A stretch of 40,737 nucleotides of DNA, from contig NZ_JAPSHV010000012.1 in NCBI RefSeq assembly GCF_031179385.1, forward strand, positions 1-40,737. The letters run 5' to 3'. Source of the DNA: Arthrobacter sp. (GTDB taxonomy: Bacteria > Actinomycetota > Actinomycetes > Actinomycetales > Micrococcaceae). The notes beneath the pieces were generated by a model that saw only the letters and a list, made by a program, of their open reading frames with translations, was not told where the DNA came from and did no database searches. Of this stretch, positions 8,463 through 16,380 are shown piece by piece; within the stretch, counting starts at the first letter, position 1; each line of letters starts with the position of its first letter. The translations under genes were made by a program, and so were the position numbers.

Positions 8463-10205
8463 ATGACGCACATCACACCCATGGATGCCTCAGGCAGTGC
8501 CGCCGATCCCGCCGAGAATGCCCCCATGCTCCAGGTGAAGAACCTGGCGGTCAGCTTTCGAACCACCTACGGCGAAGTGCATGCCGTAGAGGACGCCAGC
8601 TTCACCCTCCATCGGGGGAAGACCCTGGCGATCGTGGGTGAGTCCGGTTCCGGCAAGTCGACGACGGCGATGGCCTGTATCGGGCTGCTCCCCGGCAACG
8701 GGCGGGTCACCGGGGGAAGCATCCTGTTCGAAGGCCGTGATCTGGTGCCGCTCCCCGAGTCGGCCATGCGCACAATCCGGGGACGCTCAATCGGACTGGT
8801 GCCGCAGGACCCGATGTCCAACCTCAACCCGGTGGCGAAAATCGGGACCCAGGTAGCTGAGACCCTGCTGGTGCACGGGCTCGCGGACAAGAAGAACGTC
8901 AAGGATCGCGTGGTCGAGGTGCTCTCAGCTGCAGGCCTCCCGGACGCACGTGAACGAGCCAAGCAGTACCCCCACGAGTTCTCCGGCGGCATGCGCCAAC
9001 GCGCCCTGATCGCCATCGGCATGGCCTGCCGCCCGCGGCTCCTGATCGCCGACGAGCCCACCAGCGCTCTGGACGTCACGGTGCAGCGCACCATCCTCGA
9101 CCAGATCGACACCATGACGGAGCAGCTCGGCACGTCGGTCCTCCTGATCACCCATGACCTGGGGCTCGCGGCGGAGCGCGCATCGGAACTGGTGGTAATG
9201 CACCGCGGCCGCGTCGTGGAAACAGGTCCGGCGGCACAGCTCCTCAACGACCCCAGGCACCCCTACACGCAGTCGCTGGTTCGTGCCGCGCCGAGCGTGG
9301 CGGCGATCAGGCTGCGTCCCGGCGCCTATGCAGACGACGCCGGGAAGCGCGTCGCCGTGGCGCAGGCCGCCTTCGAGGAACACCAGGCTGAAGCCGACGC
9401 TGCAGTAGACGCCGCTCCGACCAACAACATCGTCGAGATCCGGGACCTGACGAAGATCTACAAGCGACGCGGCAGTTCCGAGGACTTTTACGCCGCGAAG
9501 AACGTCACTCTGGACATCCCGCGCGGGCAGACCGTTGCCATCGTCGGCGAGTCCGGCTCCGGCAAGACCACGACGGCGCGCATGCTCCTCAAACTCATCG
9601 AGCCAACCTCCGGCACCATGACCTTCGACGGGATGGACGTGGCGACGCTCGACAAGAAGCAGCTCGACGACTTCCGGCAGCGCGTCCAACCGGTATTCCA
9701 GGACCCGTACTCGTCACTGAACCCGATGTTCACGATTGAACGGATTGTCGAGGAACCCCTGAACGCCTACAAGCGGGGCTCCCGGACAGAGCGCGCTGCC
9801 CGCGTGCGCGAGCTCATGGACCAGGTATCCCTGCCGCACAACGCGCTGCGGCGCTACCCCTCCGAGCTCTCCGGCGGGCAACGCCAGCGTGTCGCGATCG
9901 CCCGGGCCCTGGCGCTCAAGCCCGAGCTGATCATCTGCGATGAGCCGGTCTCCGCGCTCGACGTGCTGGTTCAGGCCCAGATCCTGAAGCTTCTGGGAGA
10001 CCTGCAATCGGAGCTCGGATTGAGCTACCTGTTCATCTCCCACGACCTCGCGGTGGTCCGGCTCATCTCCGACTACGTGTGCGTCATGAAGGACGGTGAG
10101 CTGGTCGAAGCGGCCAGCTCCGAGGAGGTCTTCCAGAACCCACGCCACCCGTACACGCGAAAGCTCCTCGCCTCGATCCCAGGCAACGAGCTCAACATCG
10201 CCTGA
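8463..10205 (+). CDS. Dipeptide/oligopeptide ABC transporter, fused ATPase subunits (DppD-DppF type)
   Basis: Two ATPase domains in one 580-residue chain, which would energise peptide import with the dppB/dppC permeases nearby. Domain 1 has Walker A GESGSGKST (about 59-67), signature FSGGMRQR and Walker B LLIADEPTSALD. Domain 2 has Walker A GESGSGKTT, signature LSGGQRQR and Walker B LIICDEPVSALD. Each is followed by the Pro-rich HPYT region seen in peptide-transport ATPases. I chose the ATG at 8463 because GAGGGA (8447-8452) precedes it; an ATG at 8445, overlapping aroQ, is the alternative. The gene faces the dppABC operon from the opposite strand, which is unusual for transporter parts, and they share a terminator. 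Confidence 0.9.
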   Translation: MTHITPMDASGSAADPAENAPMLQVKNLAVSFRTTYGEVHAVEDASFTLHRGKTLAIVGESGSGKSTTAMACIGLLPGNGRVTGGSILFEGRDLVPLPESAMRTIRGRSIGLVPQDPMSNLNPVAKIGTQVAETLLVHGLADKKNVKDRVVEVLSAAGLPDARERAKQYPHEFSGGMRQRALIAIGMACRPRLLIADEPTSALDVTVQRTILDQIDTMTEQLGTSVLLITHDLGLAAERASELVVMHRGRVVETGPAAQLLNDPRHPYTQSLVRAAPSVAAIRLRPGAYADDAGKRVAVAQAAFEEHQAEADAAVDAAPTNNIVEIRDLTKIYKRRGSSEDFYAAKNVTLDIPRGQTVAIVGESGSGKTTTARMLLKLIEPTSGTMTFDGMDVATLDKKQLDDFRQRVQPVFQDPYSSLNPMFTIERIVEEPLNAYKRGSRTERAARVRELMDQVSLPHNALRRYPSELSGGQRQRVAIARALALKPELIICDEPVSALDVLVQAQILKLLGDLQSELGLSYLFISHDLAVVRLISDYVCVMKDGELVEAASSEEVFQNPRHPYTRKLLASIPGNELNIA

Positions 10206-10222
10206 CCCTCACGGAAGCAGAG

Positions 10223-10273
10223 TACGACGGCGGCCGGTCACCTTCGGAGCGAAGGTAACCGGCCGCCGTCGTA
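10223..10273. terminator. Bidirectional terminator between the ATPase gene and dppC
   Basis: A 24-base arm (10223-10246) pairs with 10250-10273 around a GAG loop with a single mismatch. It sits between two convergent stop codons and serves both. Each arm begins or ends with the word TACGACGGCGG or its complement. Confidence 0.9.
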
Positions 10274-10282
10274 TTTGAGGGG

Positions 10283-11230
10283 TTACTTCTGGCGGGTCTT
10301 CGGGTCCAGCGCCTCGCGCAGTGACTCCCCCAGCAGCGTGAAGCCGAGTGCCGTGATGGCAATGCACGCGCCGGGCAGGAAGGCCAGGTACGGCGATGAC
10401 GCCAGTTCAGCCTGGGCGTAGGTGAGCATGCGACCCCATTCGGCTGTCTGCGGAAGTCCGCCGCCGAGCCCCAGGAAGGACAGGGCGGCCGCGTCGATCA
10501 CCGCCGTTGCGAGAGACAGCGTAGCCTGCACGATCACCGGGCCCACGCTGTTGGGCAGCAGGTGGCTCATGGTGATGGTGCGCTTGCTCAGGCCGAGGGT
10601 CTGCGCCGCGAGGATGTAGTCTGATCCGCGCTGCGAGAGCATGGACGAACGGAGCAGACGGGCGAAGATCGGTAGTTGGGAGACACCGATGGCGATCATG
10701 ATCGCGTACGGCCCCTGACCAAGGATCGCCGCGATGCTCACCGCGAGCAGCAGGTTGGGAACGGACAGCAGGATGTCCACGAAACGCATGATGACGCTGT
10801 CCACCCAGCCGCCCAGACCGCCGGCCAGCAGGCCGAGCAGCATACCGCCGGCAAGGCCGATCGCCGTCGAGATCACACCGATCAGCAGGGACGCCTGGGC
10901 GCCCCAGATGAGCTTGGAGAGCACGTCGCCGCCGAACCGGTCCAGGCCGAGCGGATACTCCGGGAGCTCCCCCGGCCCCGGAATATTGGTTGGCCTGATC
11001 TCGGTACGGCCAGGCAGTTCTTCGCCGCCGAAGGGAGCGAGGATCGGTGCAAGCGCCGCCACGAGCAGGAACAAGCCGATGATCACCGCTCCGGCGATGG
11101 CCTGGGGATTACGGCGCAGTCTGCGGAATGCATCCTTCCAGAGGCCGGTACCTCCGCCTTCGGCGAGTGCCGGGTCTGCTGTGGCCGGGGAGACCTCCCC
11201 GCCGGCCGCGGGAGGCAGGGTATTGCTCAT
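10283..11230 (-). CDS. dppC: Peptide ABC transporter permease, DppC type
   Basis: Inner-membrane subunit of a dipeptide/oligopeptide importer, 315 residues, with about six hydrophobic segments. It has the longer N-terminal cytoplasmic extension of DppC/OppC proteins, followed by RRLRRNPQAIAGAVIIGLFL. The cytoplasmic coupling (EAA) loop reads DYILAAQTLGLSKRTI and then SHLLPNSVGPVI; this loop docks onto the ATPase. The ATG overlaps the dppB stop codon (ATGA), so the two permeases are probably made by coupled translation. It is the last gene of the leftward operon. Confidence 0.93.
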   Translation of the reverse strand: MSNTLPPAAGGEVSPATADPALAEGGGTGLWKDAFRRLRRNPQAIAGAVIIGLFLLVAALAPILAPFGGEELPGRTEIRPTNIPGPGELPEYPLGLDRFGGDVLSKLIWGAQASLLIGVISTAIGLAGGMLLGLLAGGLGGWVDSVIMRFVDILLSVPNLLLAVSIAAILGQGPYAIMIAIGVSQLPIFARLLRSSMLSQRGSDYILAAQTLGLSKRTITMSHLLPNSVGPVIVQATLSLATAVIDAAALSFLGLGGGLPQTAEWGRMLTYAQAELASSPYLAFLPGACIAITALGFTLLGESLREALDPKTRQK

Positions 11231-12231
11231 TGCACACGCACCCTTGGATCGATGATGGTGTAGGAAATGTCAACGATGAGGTTGATCAGGGCGTACAGGA
11301 CAGCGATAAAGATGATGAACCCCTGCAGTACCGGGTAGTCGAGTTCGAAGATGGCATCTCGAAGGAACCTGCCGATGCCATTGAAGGCGAACACCGTTTC
11401 GGTGAGGACCGCACCCGAAATCAGGAGGCCGGTCTGCAGCCCGATGGTGGTGACAACCGGCAGCATCGCGTTGCGAAGGATGAACCTGCCCCGGATGGTC
11501 TTCTCCATCAGACCCTTCGCGCGTGCGGTCCGCACGTAATCGGCGTTCTGCACCTCCAGCACCGAAGCGCGCGTGATGCGGACGATGATGGCCAGGGGAA
11601 TCGTTCCAAGGGCAAGACCCGGGAGGATGAGGTGCAGGAAGGCGTCCCAGGCGGCGTCGAACTCGCCCGTCAGCAGTCCGTCCAGGACATAGAAGTCCGT
11701 GACATGCGTGGCATTGATTCTGGGGTTCTGCCGGCCGTCCGGCGGCAGAATGGGCCACTGGATAGCAAACAGGTATTTCAGGATGAAGGCCAAGAAGAAC
11801 ACCGGAATGGTGATTCCGATCAGGCTGAGGACCACCGAGCCGTGGTCGGCGAGCTTCCCGTAGTGCCGTGCAGCGAGGTAGCCCAAGGGGATACCGATGC
11901 CGATCGCGAAGATCAGGGCCACCACGCTGAGTTCGATGGTGGCCGGGAAACGGGTGGCGAACTCCTCCAGGACGGGACGGCCCGTGATGATCGATGTACC
12001 GAAATCACCCTGGAGCAGTTTGCCCATATAGGTGAAGTACTGCGTCAGCAGCGGCTGGTCGAAGCCGTAGAGTTCGTTGACCCTGGCGACCGCCTCGGGG
12101 GTCGCCCGCTCACCCAGCAGGGCCGTAGCAGGCCCACCCGGCAGGCTGCGCACCCAGAGGAAGAGCAGGACTGACAGACCGAAGAGGGTGGGAACCAGCA
12201 GGGCGAGACGTTTACCTATGACGCGAAGCAC
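11227..12231 (-). CDS. dppB: Peptide ABC transporter permease, DppB type
   Basis: Second permease of the dipeptide/oligopeptide importer, 334 residues. It opens with the family's N-terminal segment VIGKRLALLVPTLFGLSVLLF, followed by RSLPGGPATALLG, and carries the EAA loop DYVRTARAKGLMEKTIRGRFILRNA cut here to its core VRTARAKGL. The start is GTG with AAAGGA in the mRNA (12236-12241) five bases upstream. It follows dppA after an 88-base gap containing a strong terminator-like hairpin, and its stop overlaps the dppC start. Reading through that hairpin is needed for expression from the dppA promoter. Confidence 0.93.
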   Translation of the reverse strand: MLRVIGKRLALLVPTLFGLSVLLFLWVRSLPGGPATALLGERATPEAVARVNELYGFDQPLLTQYFTYMGKLLQGDFGTSIITGRPVLEEFATRFPATIELSVVALIFAIGIGIPLGYLAARHYGKLADHGSVVLSLIGITIPVFFLAFILKYLFAIQWPILPPDGRQNPRINATHVTDFYVLDGLLTGEFDAAWDAFLHLILPGLALGTIPLAIIVRITRASVLEVQNADYVRTARAKGLMEKTIRGRFILRNAMLPVVTTIGLQTGLLISGAVLTETVFAFNGIGRFLRDAIFELDYPVLQGFIIFIAVLYALINLIVDISYTIIDPRVRVQ

Positions 12232-12269
12232 GATGTCCTTTCAACAGTGCGGCACCGAGTGAACGAGAG

Positions 12270-12311
12270 CAAACAAAAGCGGAGGGACCCGCTTGGGGCC
12301 GGTCCCTCCGC
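12270..12311 (-). terminator. Intrinsic terminator between dppA and dppB
   Basis: Arms 12279-12289 and 12301-12311 are exact 11-base complements around an 11-base loop. On the minus strand the hairpin is followed by TTTTGTTT (12271-12278), giving the U-rich tail of an intrinsic terminator. Its place after the binding-protein gene suggests partial termination that leaves dppA in excess over the permeases. Confidence 0.85.
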
Positions 12312-12319
12312 CAGAGTTG

Positions 12320-14014
12320 TTACTCGTTCAGTTCGATCATGTTGAAGACTTCATCGTTGACCGGGCTCGCAGGGTAGGAATCCACCCGGGGAGCGAAGGC
12401 CAGCGACGGCGCGGGGTGCGCCAGCGGGATCGCCGGGTTGAACTGGGCGATCTGCTCGTTGATCTCCTTGTACAACTCCGTCTGCTCCTCACGGTCAGTC
12501 ATGCCGCGGGCCTCGCTGAGAGCCTCGAACAGTTCCGGATTGTCGAAGCCGAACTCCGGCTTCTCCTGACCGAAGAAGACGCCGATGAAGTTGTCGGTGT
12601 CGTTGTAGTCGCCGGTCCAGCCGAGGAGGTGGATACCGTGGTTCTCGGTGCCCTGAATGCGGTCAAGGTAGTCCGGGGTCCAGACGTCAGGCGCCGGCGT
12701 CACGGTGATGCCGACTTCACCCAGCTGTGCGCTGAGGTTGGTGAATGCCTGCTCCGGGGTGGGCATGTACGGCCGCGATACATCAGTCGGGTAGTTGAAC
12801 TGAACCTCGAAGCCGTCCGGGTACCCAGCTTCGGCCAGAAGTTCCTTGGCCCGCTCCGGGTCGTACTCATAGGTGGTGACGTCCTCGTTGTAGCCGTCAA
12901 CTACATCGGGGATGAACTGGGTTGCCACCTTGGTTCCCTCAGGAAGGGTCTGATCGATCAGGGCCTGCTTGTCGATTGCGTGGTGGATTGCCTGGCGCAC
13001 CAGCGGATCGCTCAGCTCCTCGACCGTGTGGTTGAGACCGAGGTAGAGGATCGTGAACGGATCACGCGCGATGATCTTGTAGCCCTCTTCCTCCAGTACC
13101 GGAATGTCGGCCGGCGACACGAGGTCGAAACCGTCGATGGTTCCCGCCTGGAGAGCCTGGGTGCGTGCCTGCGGATCGTCGATGATTCGGAAGATTACCG
13201 TCTGCACCTGGCCCTGCTCACCCCAGTACTCTTCATTGGCCGAGACGGTGAGGTCCTCGCCGACGTTCCAGGAATCGAACTTGAACGGCCCGGTGCCGAC
13301 GGGGTGGCCCTGTGCGTACTCACTCAACTGGGGAGCCTCGGCAGAACCACCGATGTCGTCAGCGCCGAACTCCTCCAGCGCCGTTGGGCTCTGCATGGCG
13401 AACGCGGGAAGGGACAGTGCCGGGATGAACCCTGCGAACGGCTTGGCCAGGGTAACGGTGGCCTCGAGGTCACCGTTCACCTCACAGGATTCGTAAACTG
13501 CGGCATCCGGCGAATCAGCGAACCCGCGGAAGAGGTTGTTGTAGTAGTAGGACACTGACGGGGCCTGCGCCAGACCGGTGAAGTTGTACCACCGATCGAA
13601 GTTGAAGCAGACAGCCTCTGCGTTGAATTCGCTGCCGTCGTGGAACGTCACGCCTTCCTTCAACTGGAAGGTGTAGGAAAGGCCGTCTTCAGACGTTTCC
13701 CAGGATTCGGCCAACAACGGCGCAGGGTCGGCGGTGCCGGGTTCCACGCCGACAAGACCCTCGAAGATCTGGCGGCTGACGCGGAAGGACTCGCCATCAC
13801 TCGCGAACGCAGGATCAAGCGAGGCGGGGTCTGACGATGCCGCGAAGACGAAGGTCGAGTCGACCTCGCCCTCCGCACCCGCACCGCCGTCTTCCTCACG
13901 CTGGCTTTGGACGCAACCGCTGAGCAGCAATGCACTGATGGCTGCTCCTGCGGTGAAGGCGGCAGCGCGCTTCCTTGTGGGAAACACCCCCCGCGCCGAA
14001 TTGCTTGTGAACAT
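12320..14014 (-). CDS. dppA: Peptide-binding lipoprotein of an ABC transporter, DppA type
   Basis: Extracellular solute-binding protein of family 5 (SBP_bac_5), 564 residues. It would capture peptides and hand them to DppBC. The N-terminus is a lipoprotein signal: positive TRKRAA, a hydrophobic stretch, and the lipobox LLLSGC with the Cys at about residue 34. Family features follow, including DPASLDPAFASDGES, LAESWETSEDGLSYTFQLK and VGTGPFKFDSW. An mRNA ribosome binding site CAGGAG (14021-14026) lies six bases before the ATG. It is the first gene of dppA-dppB-dppC, 178 bases after marP. The exact substrate (di- or oligopeptide) cannot be decided from sequence. Confidence 0.93.
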   Translation of the reverse strand: MFTSNSARGVFPTRKRAAAFTAGAAISALLLSGCVQSQREEDGGAGAEGEVDSTFVFAASSDPASLDPAFASDGESFRVSRQIFEGLVGVEPGTADPAPLLAESWETSEDGLSYTFQLKEGVTFHDGSEFNAEAVCFNFDRWYNFTGLAQAPSVSYYYNNLFRGFADSPDAAVYESCEVNGDLEATVTLAKPFAGFIPALSLPAFAMQSPTALEEFGADDIGGSAEAPQLSEYAQGHPVGTGPFKFDSWNVGEDLTVSANEEYWGEQGQVQTVIFRIIDDPQARTQALQAGTIDGFDLVSPADIPVLEEEGYKIIARDPFTILYLGLNHTVEELSDPLVRQAIHHAIDKQALIDQTLPEGTKVATQFIPDVVDGYNEDVTTYEYDPERAKELLAEAGYPDGFEVQFNYPTDVSRPYMPTPEQAFTNLSAQLGEVGITVTPAPDVWTPDYLDRIQGTENHGIHLLGWTGDYNDTDNFIGVFFGQEKPEFGFDNPELFEALSEARGMTDREEQTELYKEINEQIAQFNPAIPLAHPAPSLAFAPRVDSYPASPVNDEVFNMIELNE

Positions 14015-14192
14015 TGAGCGCTCCTGATGATCTGTGATCTGGCGGGCACGTCAATGTGCCCGAGCGGCGCACGGGTGTGCCGTGTTGCCTAATGTGACGA
14101 GCCTAACTCTCAGCTGCGAGCTACGCAGTATTTCCCGCCAGCAAGCCATCACGATTTGGTTAAGCGAGTTCACCTGGTTGAGCGGATTCCCG
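14015..14192. promoter_or_regulatory. Intergenic region upstream of dppA
   Basis: A 178-base gap between marP and dppA, presumably with the dppA promoter. The only structure I see is a short inverted repeat, GGGCAC at 14042-14047 with GTGCCC near 14054-14059. No clear -35/-10 pair or known operator is evident. Confidence 0.3.
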
Positions 14193-15377
14193 CTAGCGCT
14201 CCGTGCACTGTCCCGCGGACACAGGCTCGTTGAGACCTGATGCCTGCTCGACGACGGGGCGGAGCTCGTCGAGCGTGAGGGCATATCCGACGGGGACATC
14301 CGACGTCGACTTCGCGAAGATGACCCCCGCGACGCGCCCCTGCAGGTCCAGAAGCGGTCCTCCCGAGTTCCCTTGCTGGACGTTGGCGGCAAGGGTGTAG
14401 ACGTCAACTGCTGTGGGATCGGCACCGTAAATGTTCTCGACGAGCACATCCGACCGGTTCTGCACGCTTGCCGGCTGGATCTGGAACGGACCGCCTGCGG
14501 GATACCCGGCGAATGCAGCAGTATCCCCGGTGTCCAGCGCTTCGCCGAGGGCGAGGGGTGCGCGGTCCAGTCCATCCACGGCGATCACGGCAATATCCCG
14601 GACGGGATCGAAATACACCACGCTTCCGGGCACTGCTCCGCCGCCGGGAGCCTCTACGACCGGCTGGTTCACTCCTGCTACCACGTGGGCGTTCGTAACC
14701 ACCCGGCCGGGCGCCACAATGAACCCGGACCCGGTCTGGTTCTGTCCACACTGAAATGCCGTTCCGGCGATGCGCAGTACCGACTGAGAAGCAGCCGCAA
14801 GCTCGGGAGTGTCGACCGACGCGTCAGGCACCGGAGCAGGAGTGGCGGGCGCTACCCCCTCCAGCAGCGTAGGTATGCCGTCAGCGACGGCGATTGAGCG
14901 CACCTCTGCCATCCAGGCACGAACGGGCGAGGGCGTTACGGTGTCGATGGTGGTGATCACCTTCGATGAGGCGATCGACTGGGACAGTAACGGCACACCC
15001 ATGGTGCTGATGCTGAACGCAAGCATGGCAAGCACCAACGCAGCCACGACGACGTTGGTTACGCCTCCCAGCAACCGGTCGATGACGCGGATAGGCACGG
15101 AACCTGCCCTGCTGCTCAGCGCGCGGCCCAACCCTGCACCGAGTGCCTGGCCGATTATGACGAGAATCAGCGCTGTAGCGATGACTGCTGCCAGCCGCCA
15201 GGCGTCATCCGTCACCCAGGCGCTCACCAGTGGGATGGCGAAGAAGGCCGCCACGGCACCAGCAGCGAACCCGATGATGCCGCCGAGCGTGACCAGGAAA
15301 CCGTTCTTGAGCCCGGTGATCAGGTACCCGATCAGCACCAGGATCAGAATGATGTCCAGGAGCGTAAAGCCGAACAC
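14193..15377 (-). CDS. marP: MarP-like membrane serine protease (CvpA domain plus trypsin-like domain)
   Basis: A 394-residue protease. The N-terminal 150 residues hold four hydrophobic segments of a CvpA/colicin V production domain starting FGFTLLDIILILVLIGYL. The rest is a chymotrypsin-fold protease outside the membrane with catalytic His231 (TNAHVV), Asp261 (VRDIAVI) and Ser338 (QQGNSGGPL). Only two cysteines occur, Cys210 (FQCGQ) and Cys391 near the C-terminus. All five positions fall within five residues of those in M. tuberculosis MarP, where that pair forms an activating disulfide and the protease is needed for acid resistance. I start at the GTG at 15377, preceded by GGAAGGGGAG; a TTG at 15446 has no ribosome binding site and would exceed the family length. 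Confidence 0.93.
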   Translation of the reverse strand: MFGFTLLDIILILVLIGYLITGLKNGFLVTLGGIIGFAAGAVAAFFAIPLVSAWVTDDAWRLAAVIATALILVIIGQALGAGLGRALSSRAGSVPIRVIDRLLGGVTNVVVAALVLAMLAFSISTMGVPLLSQSIASSKVITTIDTVTPSPVRAWMAEVRSIAVADGIPTLLEGVAPATPAPVPDASVDTPELAAASQSVLRIAGTAFQCGQNQTGSGFIVAPGRVVTNAHVVAGVNQPVVEAPGGGAVPGSVVYFDPVRDIAVIAVDGLDRAPLALGEALDTGDTAAFAGYPAGGPFQIQPASVQNRSDVLVENIYGADPTAVDVYTLAANVQQGNSGGPLLDLQGRVAGVIFAKSTSDVPVGYALTLDELRPVVEQASGLNEPVSAGQCTER

Positions 15378-15450
15378 GCCACTCCCCTTCCAGGAAGCGC
15401 CGTACTTCCCCTGCTGACCTTCGATTCTACGGTCCGGGCCTGACAATCAG

Positions 15451-15476
15451 CCGGGAACGTGTCCCGGGAAACGTGT
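15451..15476. promoter_or_regulatory. Inverted and direct repeats in the marP-crp intergenic region
   Basis: CCGGGA-ACGTG-TCCCGG (15451-15467) is a perfect 6-bp inverted repeat. CCGGGAACGTGT (15451-15462) is also repeated almost exactly as CCGGGAAACGTGT (15464-15476). Such nested repeats between divergent genes are typical of an operator; the regulator is unknown. Confidence 0.4.
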
Positions 15477-15505
15477 TGGAGTGATTTCCCCTACCCCAGC
15501 GGCGA

Positions 15506-15528
15506 ACACGCGTGTAGCAGGTGTCACA
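15506..15528 (+). promoter_or_regulatory. Candidate Crp autoregulatory site upstream of crp
   Basis: TGTAGCAGGTGTCACA (15513-15528) has a perfect right half TCACA and a weak left half TGTAG compared with TGTGA-N6-TCACA. It overlaps the 10-base palindrome ACACGCGTGT (15506-15515). It lies 70 bases before the crp start, so feedback control is possible but unproven. Confidence 0.3.
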
Positions 15529-15597
15529 ACGTCTCTGCGTACGGCAAGATGGAAAAAACGGAAACTTGCTGGTTCTGCACCATACATAGGAGATTTC

Positions 15598-16275
15598 ATG
15601 GATATCGAGGTTCTGCGCAGGGCGCCCCTTTTCGCTTCGCTCGGCGACGAGGTCTTTGCGGCACTCACCGACGAACTGACAGAGGTGGATCTGTCCCGCG
15701 GCGCATCGGTCTTCCGGGAGGGCGACCAGGGCGACCAGCTCTACTTCATAGTCTCCGGCAAGATCAAGCTCGGCCGCACCGCTCAGGACGGTCGCGAGAA
15801 CCTGCTGGCAATCCTCGGCCCCGGCGAACTCTTCGGCGAAATGGCACTCTTCGACCCAAGTCCCCGAACCGCCACGGCCACCGCTGTCTCCGAAACGCGC
15901 CTCGCGGGCCTGAAGAACGAGAACCTGCGCGCACTGCTGGAAACCCGCCCCGAGGTATCCGCCCAGCTGCTGCAGGCGTTGGCCCGCCGGTTGCGCCGTA
16001 CGAACGAGTCACTGGCAGACCTGGTCTTCTCCGACGTTCCCGGGCGCGTGGCCAAAGCCCTGCTGGATCTCGCGGACCGCTTCGGCCGTCCGGCAACAGA
16101 CGGCATCCTTGTCGCCCACGAACTCACGCAGGAAGAGCTTGCCCAGCTGGTGGGCGCCTCCCGCGAGACCGTGAACAAGGCCCTGGCCGAGTTCGTTCAG
16201 CGCGGCTGGCTGCGCCTGGAGGCCCGCGCCGTCGTCATTCTCGACATCCAGCGCCTGCGCCAGCGGAGCCGCTAA
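15598..16275 (+). CDS. crp: Crp/Fnr-family cAMP-responsive regulator (GlxR/Crp type)
   Basis: Global transcription regulator of 225 residues. The N-terminal cyclic-nucleotide domain carries the phosphate-binding cassette FGEMALFDPSPRTATATA, with Gly80, Glu81, Arg90 and Thr91 at the cAMP-contacting positions. A long dimer helix follows, then the winged-helix DNA-binding domain with HTH TQEELAQLVGASRETVNKAL (about 177-196). The sequence is strikingly close to M. tuberculosis Crp (Rv3676), including LADLVFSDVPGRVAKALL. I start at the ATG at 15598, with AGGAG (15588-15592) five bases upstream; the open frame from 15481 is not protein-like. It diverges from marP. Likely targets in the window are the two acs sites and possibly its own promoter. 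Confidence 0.95.
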   Translation: MDIEVLRRAPLFASLGDEVFAALTDELTEVDLSRGASVFREGDQGDQLYFIVSGKIKLGRTAQDGRENLLAILGPGELFGEMALFDPSPRTATATAVSETRLAGLKNENLRALLETRPEVSAQLLQALARRLRRTNESLADLVFSDVPGRVAKALLDLADRFGRPATDGILVAHELTQEELAQLVGASRETVNKALAEFVQRGWLRLEARAVVILDIQRLRQRSR

Positions 16276-16296
16276 GCCTCGTCCCTCCCCGACTTA

Positions 16297-16357
16297 CGAC
16301 GGCGGGTGGTCGCCCATGGTAGTCAGCTGCAGCTGCGCCGGTGACCGCCCGCCGTCG
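16297..16357. terminator. Bidirectional terminator between crp and the second NUDIX gene
   Basis: Arms 16297-16311 and 16343-16357 pair over 15 bases with one T:G-type pair, around a 31-base loop that itself holds the palindrome CAGCTGCAGCTG (16324-16335). It lies between two convergent stop codons and again starts with TACGACGGCGG (16295). Confidence 0.75.
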
Positions 16358-16380
16358 GCGTCTTTGCAAGGGAAACGAGG

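Noticed and set aside
12293-13558. Long open frame opposite dppA (421 codons)
   Set aside because: It lies entirely antisense to a gene with clear lipoprotein and SBP family features, and reads as a GC-rich shadow with no domain pattern.
14036-14051. TGTGA half-site upstream of dppA as a Crp operator
   Set aside because: TGTGATCTGGCGGGCA has no matching right half at the required spacing.
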